Shown in pieces: positions 1 through 9,682 of a DNA stretch of 35,355 nt. The notes beneath the pieces are model-generated. The model ran no database searches. It was not told the origin of the DNA and saw nothing but the letters and a program-made list of their open reading frames with translations. Source of the stretch: an uncultured Eggerthellaceae bacterium (GTDB lineage: Bacteria; Actinomycetota; Coriobacteriia; Coriobacteriales; Eggerthellaceae); the NCBI GenBank assembly GCA_946618265.1, contig CAMOLA010000019.1:1-35355 (forward strand). The letters are read 5' to 3'. Both the position numbers and the translations under genes were made by a program. Within the stretch, counting starts at the first letter, position 1. Every line of letters begins with the position of its first letter.

Positions 1-271
1 AGTGCTCACCGGCGTCTTCTGCGTGCCCGAGCTGTCCTGGACCGATTTCGGCGGTTTCGTCTACACCGGCGATGCCTCACTGCTCATCAGCCAGATTCTC
101 GGCATCCTCGTGACCCTCGCGTTCGTGATCATCGGCGGTCTTGTCATCGGGTTCGTCGTCAAAGCCGTCTTCAAGGGATCACTTCGCGTCAGCGATGCCG
201 ACGAGGCTGTCGGACTCGACGTCGCCAATCATGGCGAAAGCGCGTACCCAGCGTATCTGGGCATGGACTAG
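1..271 (+). CDS. amt: Ammonium transporter Amt, C-terminal end (5' truncated by window)
   Basis: Only the last 89 or so codons are present; the reading frame enters from outside the window. The visible protein contains one hydrophobic membrane span (ISQILGILVTLAFVIIGG). It is followed by the cytoplasmic tail typical of Amt/MEP channels, ending in a GLDVANHGESAY motif close to the conserved GLD-x-x-x-HGE-x-AY tail that couples trimer subunits and contacts PII. Amt proteins conduct ammonium across the cytoplasmic membrane. The PII gene starts 13 nt after the stop, the classic amt-glnK pairing, which supports the call strongly. The promoter and most of the channel lie outside the window. Confidence 0.93.
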   Translation, partial: VLTGVFCVPELSWTDFGGFVYTGDASLLISQILGILVTLAFVIIGGLVIGFVVKAVFKGSLRVSDADEAVGLDVANHGESAYPAYLGMD

Positions 272-284
272 AGAGGAGCAACCG

Positions 285-623
285 ATGAAACGAATCATCG
301 CAATCGTACGACCCGAGAAAATGGAATCCCTGAAGGAAGCCCTCTTCGCGGCCAATATATCCGGCATGACCATCGCGCAAGTGATGGGCTGCGGAAACCA
401 GCACGGTTGGTCCGAATACTTCCGCGGTACCGAAGTGCTGTTGAACATGCTCCCCAAAGTGAAGTTCGAGCTCGTCGTGGCAGACGATGCCGTAGACGCG
501 CTCGTGGACCTGATATGCGAGACGGCTGCGACCGGCGAGGTCGGCGATGGGAAAGTGTTCGTCAGCCCCGTCGAGGAAGTGATACGGATCCGCACGCGGG
601 AGCGAGGCGAAAAGGCGATCTAA
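285..623 (+). CDS. glnK: PII nitrogen regulatory protein (GlnK/GlnB-like) lacking T-loop Tyr51
   Basis: This 112-residue protein has the full length of a PII trimer subunit: an N-terminal MKRIIAIVRPEK strand, the T-loop at about 37-55, LPKVKFE at 56-62 and the nucleotide-binding TGEVGDGKVFV segment. PII proteins sense ATP/ADP and 2-oxoglutarate and plug Amt channels. Gly37, Gln39, Arg47 and Lys58 are retained. The uridylylated/adenylylated Tyr51 is Val, and position 46 is Phe, so the usual tyrosine modification is not possible here. The ATG at 285 follows GAGAGGAG. It is probably cotranscribed with amt upstream and the murT-gatD fusion 24 nt downstream. The T-loop sequence (HGWSEYFRGTEVLLNMLPK) resembles PII variants of anaerobes. 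Confidence 0.95.
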   Translation: MKRIIAIVRPEKMESLKEALFAANISGMTIAQVMGCGNQHGWSEYFRGTEVLLNMLPKVKFELVVADDAVDALVDLICETAATGEVGDGKVFVSPVEEVIRIRTRERGEKAI

Positions 624-647
624 TCGCTCCCTAGATACGGAAGGCCC

Positions 648-2900
648 ATGATGAAGGACAGACCTGAACATAAAAACGCGAACGATTCGCACATGCCCGC
701 CTCGAGCTTGGCAGCTATCGCCCTTTCGGCGTCATCGACCTGGGTGTTGAAGCATGTGTTCAGGAGACCGGCAGCCAATTTCCCCGGCAAGATCGGGCTC
801 TATGCCGACCCCCGCCTCATAGCCCATCTGCGCAACCGCATCCGCGAGGGCTCGATCGTGGTGGTTGGGACGAACGGCAAGACCACGGTCACCAACCTTA
901 TCGCCGACGCAATCGAATCCTCGGGGAAAACCGTCGTCTGCAATCGCACGGGCGCCAACCTCGACTCCGGCATCGCGACCGCGCTGCTTCACGCCACGAC
1001 GGCGGATTGGGGCGTTTTCGAGAGCGACGAGCTCTGGCTTGCAAAAGTAGTTCCGGACTTGCAGCCCGACTTCGTCGTCCTGCTCAACCTCTTCCGCGAT
1101 CAACTTGACCGATCGGGCGAAATCGAGCACGTTCAGGAAGCCATCGTCAGCGCCCTTCGCGCCTCCTCTCGCTCGAAACTCGTCTACAATGCCGACGACC
1201 CGTTCTGCCAGGCTGTCGCCGATCGCGTCCTCAACCCGCATATCACGTTCGGCGTTGCCGAGGACATGCGTTTACCGCCGAATTCGGTATCGGATTCGGG
1301 GCTATGCCAGCACTGCAGCTCCATGCTCGAGTACGAATGGCGCCAATACGGGCAGCTGGGAAGCTACCGCTGCCCGCATTGCTCGTTTTGCCGAACGCAA
1401 CCTCATTATGCCGCAGCATCCGTCGACCTCGACCCTGCTGGCATATCGTTCGCGATGCGCTTCGATGGTCGCGACCGGCGCATCATGTCGCACCTTGCGG
1501 GAGCATATTCCGTTTACAACCTCGTCGCCGCTTGCGCCATCGCCGATCAATGCCGTATCGACTTCGAATCGGTCGATGCGGCGATACGCGGTTACGTCCC
1601 CGAGAACGGCCGTTTGCAAGCGTATGACATTGGCTCGCTTCGCGTCATCCTCAATTTGGCGAAGAACCCGACAGGGCTGAACCAGAACCTGCGAATCGTA
1701 TGCGCGGAGCGCAAACCCACGGCGGTTGCCTTCTTCATCAACGACAAGGAAGCCGACGGACACGACGTCTCGTGGCTCTGGGACGCCGATTTCCAGGAGC
1801 TCGCCGCTTCCGAGAACATTCGCGCCTATGCCGGCGGCATCAGGAGAAACGACATGCAGGTTCGCCTGAAGTATGCGGGCGTCGAGGCGCAGCTCGTCGA
1901 CGGCGCGCTCGACTTCATGGCGAAAGCGCAATCGCAGGGACCGGTTGGACGGCTCTACGTAATCGCCAACTACACCGCCCTCCCCCACGTCAAGGCAGAG
2001 CTCGACGAAGCAGCGCGCAAGAAGCACGTTTCCACCGCCTCGACAGCCGGCGATCGCCCAATCGCGGTTATACGACCGCATGAAACCGAGCCATCTCCTC
2101 ATGGCAATCGCAGCATGACCATCATGCACGTGTACCCCGAACTTCTCAACTTGTACGGCGATGGCGGCAACGTCGCGATTCTCGCCGCACGCGCACGGGC
2201 GCGCGGCATCGCGGTGACGGTCGACCTCGTCGAGCATGGCGAAGTTCCCGATTTCGAAACCGCCGACATCGTGTTTCTAGGAGGAGGCCCTGACCGCGAA
2301 CAGCAGCTCGCCTCTTCGAGCCTTCTCGCGCAAGCTGCCAGCTTGCGCGCCTACGTCGAGGACGATGGCGTCCTCCTCGCCATCTGCGGCGGTTTCCAGA
2401 TACTTGGGAGCGAATGGTTACTCGGCGACGAGGTCGTCGAAGGCCTTGGCTTGGTCGATTTCACGACGAAGCGCGCCGAAGGTGGATCGCATAACCGGAT
2501 CGTCGGCAACGTCGCCTTGCACAGCATGCTCGCAAGCATGCCCGTCATAGGCTACGAGAACCATGCTGGCCGCACGCACCTCGGACCGGAATGCGAGCCG
2601 TTCGGACGCGTCATCGGCAAGCATGGGACGGGAAACAACGACTCCGACGGCGTCGACGGCGTGATCTACCGCAACGTCATCGGCACGTACCTCCACGGCC
2701 CCCTGCTCGCGAAAAACCCCGAGATCGCCGATTGGCTCATCGAACGCTCTCTGGAACGGCGCGCGAGGAAGGAAGGGCGCAAGCACCTCCCGCTCGTTCC
2801 GCTCGATGACGCCGAAGAGCGCACTGCCAACGGCTTCATGTCCCGAAGACTCGGTGTGAGCGAAAAGGTGCATGACGCGCATTTTCGCGCATGGCGTTAG
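648..2900 (+). CDS. murT-gatD: MurT-GatD fusion: lipid II isoglutaminyl synthase (glutamine-hydrolysing)
   Basis: One 750-residue protein joins two subunits that are separate in the described enzymes. Residues about 40-460 are a MurT Mur-ligase: P-loop GTNGKTT with Lys78, a Cys4 zinc ribbon (C220, C223, C242, C245) and the MurT signature DVSWLWD at 373-379. After a linker at about 465-489, residues 490-750 are a GatD class I glutaminase starting MTIMHVYPELLNLYG, with nucleophile Cys580 in AICGGFQ and His683 in TYLHGP. All expected catalytic residues are present. The complex amidates the D-Glu alpha-carboxylate of lipid II stem peptides in the cytoplasm. The start is ATG 648, or 651 directly after it, behind GGAAGG. 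It probably forms an operon with amt and glnK. Confidence 0.93.
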   Translation: MMKDRPEHKNANDSHMPASSLAAIALSASSTWVLKHVFRRPAANFPGKIGLYADPRLIAHLRNRIREGSIVVVGTNGKTTVTNLIADAIESSGKTVVCNRTGANLDSGIATALLHATTADWGVFESDELWLAKVVPDLQPDFVVLLNLFRDQLDRSGEIEHVQEAIVSALRASSRSKLVYNADDPFCQAVADRVLNPHITFGVAEDMRLPPNSVSDSGLCQHCSSMLEYEWRQYGQLGSYRCPHCSFCRTQPHYAAASVDLDPAGISFAMRFDGRDRRIMSHLAGAYSVYNLVAACAIADQCRIDFESVDAAIRGYVPENGRLQAYDIGSLRVILNLAKNPTGLNQNLRIVCAERKPTAVAFFINDKEADGHDVSWLWDADFQELAASENIRAYAGGIRRNDMQVRLKYAGVEAQLVDGALDFMAKAQSQGPVGRLYVIANYTALPHVKAELDEAARKKHVSTASTAGDRPIAVIRPHETEPSPHGNRSMTIMHVYPELLNLYGDGGNVAILAARARARGIAVTVDLVEHGEVPDFETADIVFLGGGPDREQQLASSSLLAQAASLRAYVEDDGVLLAICGGFQILGSEWLLGDEVVEGLGLVDFTTKRAEGGSHNRIVGNVALHSMLASMPVIGYENHAGRTHLGPECEPFGRVIGKHGTGNNDSDGVDGVIYRNVIGTYLHGPLLAKNPEIADWLIERSLERRARKEGRKHLPLVPLDDAEERTANGFMSRRLGVSEKVHDAHFRAWR

Positions 2901-2925
2901 GTCGCGAAACCACCCCTCGGGCAAT

Positions 2926-2950
2926 GTGGGCCATATGCGTTGTCGCGCAC
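2926..2950. repeat. Degenerate copy of the 25-bp palindromic element found beside purF
   Basis: In the 67-nt gap between the convergent murT-gatD and glmS genes this 25-mer keeps the layout GTGxxC-C-AxAT-3nt-xTGT-C-GxGCAC. It matches 19 of 25 positions of the copy at 13297-13321 read on the opposite strand, and is likewise preceded by AAT. It may be a decayed dispersed palindrome or contribute to bidirectional termination. A 7-bp inverted repeat (TCGCGAA 2902-2908, TTCGCGA 2959-2965) encloses it. Confidence 0.45.
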
Positions 2951-2967
2951 GCCACCTGTTCGCGATG

Positions 2968-4809
2968 CTATTCGACCGTCACGGACTTAGCGAGGTTGCG
3001 GGGCTGGTCAACGTCGCAGCCGCGCATGACGGCTATCGAACGGGCCAGCAGCTGCAGCGGCACGCTCGCAGTGATCGGCGCGAGCGCATCGCGCACCTTC
3101 GGAATGTAGATGACGTAATCGGCATGTTCCACAATGGCCTCGTCTCCTTCGGTCGCGATGGCGACGACGAGCGCTCCACGCGCCCTGGCCTCTTGCAAGT
3201 TCGATATGACTTTCTCGTACACGGGGCTCTGCGTGGCGATCGCGATGACGGGAAATCCTTCGTCGATGAGCGCAATCGGTCCGTGCTTCATTTCGCCGGC
3301 GGGATACGCCTCCGCATGGAGGTAGCTGATCTCCTTGAGCTTGAGCGCTCCCTCACGGGCTATGGCAGCGCCCATGCCGCGCCCCACGAACAAGGCGCTC
3401 GATGCGTTGACGCATGCGCGGGCGGCCTCTTTGATTCTTGACGTATCGGCCAGAATTCGCTCGACTTGCTCGGCGGTATCGGCGAGCTCGCGGAAGATGA
3501 GCCGTATCTGGTTCATGCGCAACTTGCCCTTCGATTGGGCGAGCAGGAGCGCCAGCAGCGTGAGGCTGACGACTTGCCCCAGAAACGACTTCGTCGACGC
3601 GACGGCGATTTCCTTGTTGGCCTTCGTGTAGATGACGCCGTCAGACTCGCGCGCGACCGGGCTACCCAGCACGTTCGTGATGCCGAACACCCGCGCGCCC
3701 TTGATCCTCGCATCGCGGATCGCCGCGAGCGTGTCGGCGGTCTCGCCCGATTGGGAGACCGCGACGACGAGTGTCGTCGGGGTGATGATGGGATTGCGGT
3801 ACCTGAACTCACTCGCAACCTCGACTTCCGTCGGTATGCGCGCCCAGCTTTCGATCATCTCCTTCGCGATCAGACCGGCATGATAGCTTGTGCCGCAGGC
3901 GATGACGTACACTCTGTCGACGAGGTTCAGCTCCTCGGCCGACATGTCAAGCTCGTCGATTTCCAGATGGCCGCCCACGAGGCGCCCCGCCAGCGTGTCG
4001 CGGATGACGCGCGGCTGCTCGTGGATCTCCTTCAGCATGAAGTCGGGATAACCACCCTTCTCGGCAACGTCGACATCCCACGAAATATGGGTCTTCTCGG
4101 GCTCGATGGGAGCGCCATAGTCGTCGAAATACGACACGCCATCGGGCGAAAGGTATCCGAATTGGCGGTCGGAGAGCACGACGACGTCGCGCGTAGCCCC
4201 GATGACGGCAATGGCGTCGGATGCGACGTAGACCCCGTCGGAAGCTTCGCCGACAATGAGCGGCATATCGCGTCGGGTCACCACGATAGCGCCCGGCTCT
4301 CGCTCGCTCGTAACCGCGAGACCGTACGACCCGACAAGCCGCAAGCTTGCAAGGCGCACGGCCTCGAGAAGACGGCTCTGGCCCCGTTCGGCCTCCCCGT
4401 ACGCCTCTTCGATCAGATGCGCAATGACCTCGGTATCGGTATCGCTGCGGAACTGATGGCCGCGCCCCTCGAGCTCCTCGCGCAAGTCGGCGAAATTCTC
4501 GATGATGCCATTGTGCACGACGGCGATATCGCCCGAACACGATACGTGCGGATGCGCGTTGGCTTCAGACGGCCTACCGTGCGTGGCCCATCGCGTATGC
4601 CCGATGCCGCAGGTGCCGTCAAGCTCGAAATGGCCTGCCGTGTGTGCAAGATCGGCCACCTTTCCGCGCCTGCGAACGACCTGTATGGCGCCGTCCTGCA
4701 CTATCGCGATGCCCGCGGAATCGTATCCACGGTACTCGAGCTTCGCCAAACCGTCGAGCAGTATCGGCGCAGCTGGTTTCAATCCTGTATATCCAACGAT
4801 TCCGCACAT
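2968..4809 (-). CDS. glmS: Glutamine--fructose-6-phosphate aminotransferase (isomerizing)
   Basis: The 613-residue protein makes glucosamine-6-phosphate from fructose-6-phosphate and glutamine, the first step to UDP-GlcNAc for peptidoglycan. The N-terminus reads MCGIVGYTG, giving the class II amidotransferase nucleophile Cys2 once Met is removed; this fixes the start at 4809 rather than further upstream. Two SIS sugar-isomerase domains follow (CGTSYHAG, SQSGETADT, STKSF), and the conserved C-terminus PRNLAKSVTVE is intact. AGGAAAGG precedes the ATG. It lies 17 nt after carB and is almost certainly the third gene of a carA-carB-glmS operon. No glmS ribozyme could fit in that gap, so control would come from the operon promoter. 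Confidence 0.97.
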   Translation of the reverse strand: MCGIVGYTGLKPAAPILLDGLAKLEYRGYDSAGIAIVQDGAIQVVRRRGKVADLAHTAGHFELDGTCGIGHTRWATHGRPSEANAHPHVSCSGDIAVVHNGIIENFADLREELEGRGHQFRSDTDTEVIAHLIEEAYGEAERGQSRLLEAVRLASLRLVGSYGLAVTSEREPGAIVVTRRDMPLIVGEASDGVYVASDAIAVIGATRDVVVLSDRQFGYLSPDGVSYFDDYGAPIEPEKTHISWDVDVAEKGGYPDFMLKEIHEQPRVIRDTLAGRLVGGHLEIDELDMSAEELNLVDRVYVIACGTSYHAGLIAKEMIESWARIPTEVEVASEFRYRNPIITPTTLVVAVSQSGETADTLAAIRDARIKGARVFGITNVLGSPVARESDGVIYTKANKEIAVASTKSFLGQVVSLTLLALLLAQSKGKLRMNQIRLIFRELADTAEQVERILADTSRIKEAARACVNASSALFVGRGMGAAIAREGALKLKEISYLHAEAYPAGEMKHGPIALIDEGFPVIAIATQSPVYEKVISNLQEARARGALVVAIATEGDEAIVEHADYVIYIPKVRDALAPITASVPLQLLARSIAVMRGCDVDQPRNLAKSVTVE

Positions 4810-4826
4810 ACCGAAAATCCTTTCCT

Positions 4827-7800
4827 CTATCGGTCGAGCGGGATGCAAGCCTCGGAATCAGGCAAGCTCCCAATTAGGTCCCATTGGGGTACATCTTGCA
4901 AGGCCACGACGTCCAAACCGCCCTGCATGACCGTTTCCATAGCCGCCGCAAGGGCTTGAGCGGCCGCGATGGTGGTCGCATATGTTACACCATGACGCAC
5001 GGCGGCGAGCCGCAGCGTGTATCCATCACCACGCGAGCCGTGACCGAACGGCGTGTTGATCATCAGCTGCACCTCGCCGTCGGCGATCATGTCTGCTATA
5101 TTGGGGTGTCCCTCGCTCACCTTCCGCACCTTTCGGCAAGGCACGCCCGATGCGGCGAGGGTCTTGGCCGTTCCACCCGTGCTCACCACGCCGAACCCGA
5201 GACGTGCGAAATCGCGTGCGATGGGCGCGATGGAACGCTTGTCGCGGTCCGCGACGCTGACGAACACATCGCCCGAATGGGGCAAATCGTACGTGATAGC
5301 CAGCTGGGTCTTGGCATAAGCCGCGGGAAACGTCTCCGCGATCCCCATGACCTCGCCCGTCGACTTCATCTCGGGTCCGAGGACGACGTCCGATCCGGGA
5401 AACCGCCCGAAAGGCATGACGGCCTCCTTGCAAGCGCAGTAACCGAGCTCGCGGTCGTCGGACGGAAGCCCCATGTCCGCGAGACGCTCGCCTGCCATGA
5501 CGCGCGCGGCGACCTTCGCGAGCGGGACCCCCGTCGCCTTCGACACGAACGGCACGGTACGGCTTGCCCGCGGGTTGGCCTCGATGACGTACACGACCTG
5601 ATCCTTGACCGCAAACTGTATGTTGAGCAGCCCCTGCACTCCCAAGCTGAACGCCAGGCGCCACGCAATGTCGCGCAACTCGCCCGCAAGCGCGTCGGAA
5701 AGCGAGAACGGCGGTATGCAGCAGGCGGAGTCTCCCGAATGGATGCCCGCCTCCTCGATATGCTCGAGAATGCCCCCGATGTAGACGTCATCGCCATCGC
5801 ACACGCAATCGAGATCGACCTCGACCGCCGATTCGAGGAACTTGTCGAGGTACACCGGGCGATCGGGCGAAATCAGCGACGCCTCGCGCATGTAGCGGCG
5901 TAGGTGGTCAACGTCGTAGACGATGGCCATACCGCGCCCACCGAGCACGTAGCTCGGACGCACGAGCAAGGGAAACCCTATGCGCTGCGCCACTTTGACG
6001 GCGTCCTCCATCGTCGAGGCGTCGCCCGCGGCCGGATACGCAATGCCGAGCCCGTCGAGCACGCCGGCGAACCGATCGCGGTCCTCGGCCAGGTCGATCG
6101 CATCCGCCCCCGTGCCCATGAGCGTCACTCCGGCCTCCTCGAGCGCACGCGCGAGCTTGAGCGGCGTCTGGCCGCCGAGCGTGGCTACCACGCCATCGGG
6201 GTGCTCGACCTCGACGATGTCCATGACGTCCTCGTAGGTGAGCGGCTCGAAATACAGCTTGTCCGACGTTTCGTAGTCGGTCGAGACGGTTTCGGGATTA
6301 CAGTTGACCATGATCGTCTCGTACCCCGCATCATGCAGGGCATAGCACGCGTGGACGCAGCAATAGTCGAACTCGATTCCCTGGCCAATGCGATTCGGGC
6401 CCGCGCCCAAGATGAGCGCCTTCTTGCGTGCAGGCGCATCCTGGCCCAGCGCGCACGCCGTCTCGTTTTCCCGTACATCGTAGGTTTTGTAATGGTAGGC
6501 GGTCGAACTTTCGAATTCCGCCGCGCAGGTGTCCACGGTCTTGAAGGCCGGCACGACGCCGAGCGCCTTGCGCCTGGTGCGCACGACGATCTCGGTCGAA
6601 TTCGTCAGATAGGCGATCTGCACATCGGAAAGGCCGTATCGCTTCGCGATCCAGAATGCCTCCGCATCCATGTCGTCGACGTTAGCACCGCGCAACGCTT
6701 CCTGCACCGCCACGACATCGGCCATTCGGTCGAGGAAGAAGCGGTCTATCCCGGTCGTTTCGTGCACCTCGGCAGGCGTCCATCCGCAACGCAGCGCGCA
6801 ACCGATATAGACGATGCGGTCGCACGTCGGGCGCTCGAGGAGCGCTTGGTAACCTTCCTTGGTCTCAGACGCGCGCACGTGGCCGTCGACGCCGAGCCCC
6901 GCGCGACCGTTTTCGAGGGAGCGTAATGCCTTGCCGAGCGCCTCCTCAAACGTCCGCCCGATCGCCATGACCTCTCCGACCGCTTTCATGCGCGTGGACA
7001 GCGTGTCGTCCGAGTCCTTGAACTTCTCGAATGCGAACCTGGGCGCCTTGACCACGCAGTAGTCGATAGAAGGCTCGAAGCACGCGGGCGTGACCCGCGT
7101 GATGTCGTTGACGATTTCCGGAAGCGTGAAGCCGACAGCGAGACGGGCCGCGACCTTGGCGATGGGAAAGCCCGTCGCCTTCGACGCGAGCGCCGACGAG
7201 CGCGACACGCGCGGGTTCATCTCGATGATCACCATGCGGCCATCATGTGGATTGACGGCGAACTGCACGTTCGACCCGCCGGTCTGGACCCCTACCTTCT
7301 CGAGTACCGCGAGCGAGGCGACGCGCATACGCTGGTATTCCACATCCGATAGCGTCTGAGCGGGCGCCACGGTAATGGAATCGCCCGTGTGGACCCCCAT
7401 GGGGTCGAGGTTCTCGATGGAGCATACGATGATGCCGTTGCCCGCACGGTCGCGCACGACCTCCATCTCGAATTCCTTCCACCCCTCGATGCTCTCCTCG
7501 ACGAGCACTTCGCCAACCGGCGACAGTTCGATGCCCTGTGACACGATGAGGTCGAGCTCGTCTGCGTCATGGGCTATGCCTCCCCCCGCGCCACCGAGCG
7601 TGAACGACGGACGCAGGACGACCGGAAAGCCGATCTCCGAAACGATGTCCCGCGCATCCTCGAGGGAGTACGCGTAACCCGAACGCGCAGTCGCGATACC
7701 GAGCTCGGCCATGCACTCGTTGAACAGCTTCCGGTCCTCGCCCCGATGTATGACGCCTACGTCGCAACCGATCATCTCGACGCCGTGCCGTTCGAGCACG

Positions 7801-8117
7801 CCCGATTCCGCAAGCTCTACGGCGACGTTGAGCGCCGTTTGGCCCCCGAGCGTCGGGAGCAGCGCATCGGGTGACTCGCGCGCGATGATCTTTTCGACGA
7901 ATTGGGCCGTGATGGGCTCGACGTACGTCCGGTCGGCAAGCCCCGGATCGGTCATGATCGTCGCAGGGTTGCTGTTCACGAGAACGACACGGTACCCTTC
8001 TTCGCGCAGCACCTTGCAGGCCTGGGCGCCCGAGTAGTCGAACTCGCACGCCTGTCCGATGACGATCGGGCCCGAGCCGATTACGAGGATGGTGCCGATA
8101 TCAGTCCGTTTAGGCAT
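4827..8117 (-). CDS. carB: Carbamoyl-phosphate synthase large subunit
   Basis: The 1096-residue protein has the two-fold ATP-grasp architecture of CarB: carboxyphosphate half starting [17 protein letters not shown] with [10 protein letters not shown], and carbamate half with [19 protein letters not shown]-terminal MGS-like allosteric domain ([12 protein letters not shown] through STGGTAKTL) follows. It uses ammonia tunnelled from CarA, bicarbonate and two ATP to make carbamoyl phosphate for pyrimidine and arginine synthesis. I choose ATG 8117 because GGAGG lies 8 nt upstream and the family begins MPKR. An in-frame ATG at 8132 would overlap carA. The carA stop codon lies 2 nt upstream, so translation is probably coupled. 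Confidence 0.97.
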   Translation of the reverse strand: MPKRTDIGTILVIGSGPIVIGQACEFDYSGAQACKVLREEGYRVVLVNSNPATIMTDPGLADRTYVEPITAQFVEKIIARESPDALLPTLGGQTALNVAVELAESGVLERHGVEMIGCDVGVIHRGEDRKLFNECMAELGIATARSGYAYSLEDARDIVSEIGFPVVLRPSFTLGGAGGGIAHDADELDLIVSQGIELSPVGEVLVEESIEGWKEFEMEVVRDRAGNGIIVCSIENLDPMGVHTGDSITVAPAQTLSDVEYQRMRVASLAVLEKVGVQTGGSNVQFAVNPHDGRMVIIEMNPRVSRSSALASKATGFPIAKVAARLAVGFTLPEIVNDITRVTPACFEPSIDYCVVKAPRFAFEKFKDSDDTLSTRMKAVGEVMAIGRTFEEALGKALRSLENGRAGLGVDGHVRASETKEGYQALLERPTCDRIVYIGCALRCGWTPAEVHETTGIDRFFLDRMADVVAVQEALRGANVDDMDAEAFWIAKRYGLSDVQIAYLTNSTEIVVRTRRKALGVVPAFKTVDTCAAEFESSTAYHYKTYDVRENETACALGQDAPARKKALILGAGPNRIGQGIEFDYCCVHACYALHDAGYETIMVNCNPETVSTDYETSDKLYFEPLTYEDVMDIVEVEHPDGVVATLGGQTPLKLARALEEAGVTLMGTGADAIDLAEDRDRFAGVLDGLGIAYPAAGDASTMEDAVKVAQRIGFPLLVRPSYVLGGRGMAIVYDVDHLRRYMREASLISPDRPVYLDKFLESAVEVDLDCVCDGDDVYIGGILEHIEEAGIHSGDSACCIPPFSLSDALAGELRDIAWRLAFSLGVQGLLNIQFAVKDQVVYVIEANPRASRTVPFVSKATGVPLAKVAARVMAGERLADMGLPSDDRELGYCACKEAVMPFGRFPGSDVVLGPEMKSTGEVMGIAETFPAAYAKTQLAITYDLPHSGDVFVSVADRDKRSIAPIARDFARLGFGVVSTGGTAKTLAASGVPCRKVRKVSEGHPNIADMIADGEVQLMINTPFGHGSRGDGYTLRLAAVRHGVTYATTIAAAQALAAAMETVMQGGLDVVALQDVPQWDLIGSLPDSEACIPLDR

Positions 8118-8119
8118 GC

Positions 8120-9403
8120 CTAGAACCTCCATCCCTCAAGTCGCTCGCGGGCGATGTCGATATCCAAATAATCCTTCCGCCCATCCATGAGCCGGCAAAA
8201 CGCCGTGAACAAGTAACGCGAATCGGTAGGTCCGGGATTGGCCTCCGGATGGTACTGGACCGAGAACGCGGCGATGTCTTCGAACGCGATTCCCTCTGCA
8301 GTCCCGTCGTTGAGGTTCACATGGGTCAGGCGCACCTTGCCGTAGCGCTCGTTGGCGGCGACGGGAATCGCCCCGTCCGGACCGGCACCCGGCATCTCGC
8401 GGCCCAAGCTGGGAAACACGACGTTGAAACCGTGGTTCTGGGACGTGATCTCGACGCGCCCCGTCTGCAGGTTGACGACGGGGTGGTTTCCGCCATGATG
8501 CCCGAACTTGAGCTTTTCCATCGTGGCGCCCGCCGCCTTGCAGATCATCTGGTGACCCAGGCAGATTCCGAACACGGGCACTTCGCCGAGCAGCTTCTCC
8601 ACTTGCCGGTAGGTCTGGGTCACGGCATCGGGATCCCCCGGACCGTTCGAGAGGAACACGCCGTCGGGCGACAGGCCGAGCACTTCTTCGGCTGGCGTAT
8701 CCCACGGCACGACTCGCACCGCACAGCCCGCCCGAGCGAGGCCCTCGAGAATGGACCGCTTCACGCCGCAATCATACGCGACGACTTCGTAGCGCCTCTC
8801 GACCGGCTTCGCATAAGCGAACGACCTCGCCGCGGGAATGTCGCCGCTTTCGAACGCGTACGGCTGGGCGCACGACACGGTCTGCGCCAAGTTGACGCCT
8901 ACGATGGATTCGCTTGCGCGCACTTTCTCCAGCAAATGCGGCACGTCGAGGTCTTCAGTCGAAATGACGGCCCGCATCGCCCCGCCGTCGCGCACGATAC
9001 GCACGAGGGCGCGCGTGTCTACGCCCTCGATCGCGACGACGCCCTCCTGCTCCAGATACGCCGGCAACGTCATGTCGCTTCGCCAATTGGAAGGCGCATA
9101 GCACGCATCGCGGACGACGAGACCCCGCAATGCGGGGCGGTCCGCCTGCAAATCGTCGAGGCAGACGCCGTAGTTTCCGATCTGGGGATATGTCATCACG
9201 ACGATCTGCCCGGCATACGAAGGGTCGGAAACCACCTCGAGATAGCCTTCGAGCGACGTGTTGAAGCAGACCTCGCCGAACACTTCCCCGCTAGCCCCGC
9301 AGGCAAACCCGCGAAACGCCGTTCCGTCCTCGAGGACGAGCAGAGCCGGCCGGCGCGGCGGCTTCGTCGTGCTCGCGAGCATCTTCTCGGATAGCGCGCT
9401 CAT
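8120..9403 (-). CDS. carA: Carbamoyl-phosphate synthase small (glutaminase) subunit
   Basis: The 427-residue protein has an N-terminal CarA domain ([33 protein letters not shown]) and a C-terminal class I glutaminase. The nucleophile is Cys281 in FGICLGHQ, and the catalytic His-Glu pair lies in [10 protein letters not shown]. It hydrolyses glutamine and passes ammonia to CarB. AAAGGG stands 5 nt before ATG 9403. It is the first gene of carA-carB-glmS and is divergent from glnA across a 279-nt region holding a GlnR-type operator. A leader of up to about 140 nt with hairpins precedes it, but I could not identify a convincing -10 box for carA. Confidence 0.97.
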   Translation of the reverse strand: MSALSEKMLASTTKPPRRPALLVLEDGTAFRGFACGASGEVFGEVCFNTSLEGYLEVVSDPSYAGQIVVMTYPQIGNYGVCLDDLQADRPALRGLVVRDACYAPSNWRSDMTLPAYLEQEGVVAIEGVDTRALVRIVRDGGAMRAVISTEDLDVPHLLEKVRASESIVGVNLAQTVSCAQPYAFESGDIPAARSFAYAKPVERRYEVVAYDCGVKRSILEGLARAGCAVRVVPWDTPAEEVLGLSPDGVFLSNGPGDPDAVTQTYRQVEKLLGEVPVFGICLGHQMICKAAGATMEKLKFGHHGGNHPVVNLQTGRVEITSQNHGFNVVFPSLGREMPGAGPDGAIPVAANERYGKVRLTHVNLNDGTAEGIAFEDIAAFSVQYHPEANPGPTDSRYLFTAFCRLMDGRKDYLDIDIARERLEGWRF

Positions 9404-9546
9404 CGAATCCCTTTCCCGTTAGGTTCTCTACGTGCATGAGAACGCGTGGTGCTCGCATGTTCGAAGCGCGATGATGCGCTCCCGTTTCGTCCATGCGGAA
9501 CCCGTGCGGCACATGCGCTCTCATGTGCATCCGCTGTTGCAATTCT
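9404..9546 (-). promoter_or_regulatory. carA 5' leader with hairpins
   Basis: Read on the - strand, the stretch between the glnA/carA operator region and carA holds a 7-bp stem (GCACATG/CATGTGC, 9509-9515 and 9522-9528) and a 6-bp stem (GTTCTC/GAGAAC, 9423-9428 and 9438-9443) just upstream of the carA ribosome-binding site. These could form an attenuator or simply be chance in GC-rich DNA. I recognise no PyrR site or named riboswitch, and see no clear promoter hexamers. Confidence 0.3.
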
Positions 9547-9584
9547 CTGGCTCGGACGTTGCAGCATGGTTTCGGCGCCATTAA
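9547..9584 (-). promoter_or_regulatory. Weak second GlnR-type box, divergent and abutting the glnA box
   Basis: Read on the - strand the register is TTAAT-n6-GAAAC-n6-GCAAC-n6-GCCAG, with the same 11-bp period as the strong boxes. The first three units fit well and the fourth poorly. No -10 hexamer lies 10 nt downstream. The TTAAT unit ends exactly where the TTACC unit of the + strand glnA box begins (9584/9585). It may extend the glnA operator or act on carA. Confidence 0.4.
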
Positions 9585-9638
9585 TTACCCGTTTCGAAAC
9601 ACCGCTGAAAAGCACTCGAAACATAACCGCCTTATGTT
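9585..9638 (+). promoter_or_regulatory. GlnR-type operator and -10 box of the glnA promoter
   Basis: The four units are TTACC (9585-9589), GAAAC (9596-9600), GAAAA (9607-9611) and GAAAC (9618-9622), each separated by exactly 6 nt. After a further 10 nt comes TATGTT (9633-9638), a plausible -10. The same spacing occurs at gltB and at the glnR-like gene. It matches the known actinobacterial GlnR box (gTnAC-n6-GaAAC repeated). The transcript would begin near 9645, about 38 nt before the glnA ATG. Overlap of the box with the -35 position suggests activation. Confidence 0.75.
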
Positions 9639-9682
9639 CGGGACAGTTCCCAGAGAGACGACTGACGAAAGGGGCAATCCAG

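Noticed and set aside
4810..4826. glmS ribozyme upstream of glmS
   Set aside because: Only 17 nt separate carB and glmS, far too short for the ribozyme.
3466..4959. Long + strand open frame (497 codons) opposite glmS and carB
   Set aside because: It lies antisense to two unmistakable conserved genes and has no recognisable domain; long antisense frames are common in GC-rich DNA. The same applies to 9632-11416 (-), 22814-24379 (-) and 29035-30645 (+).
9446..9682. 79-codon N-terminal extension of glnA
   Set aside because: It covers the GlnR-type box, the -10 and the predicted start site, and the GSIII family begins at MGRIAEEYG with a good ribosome-binding site at 9683.
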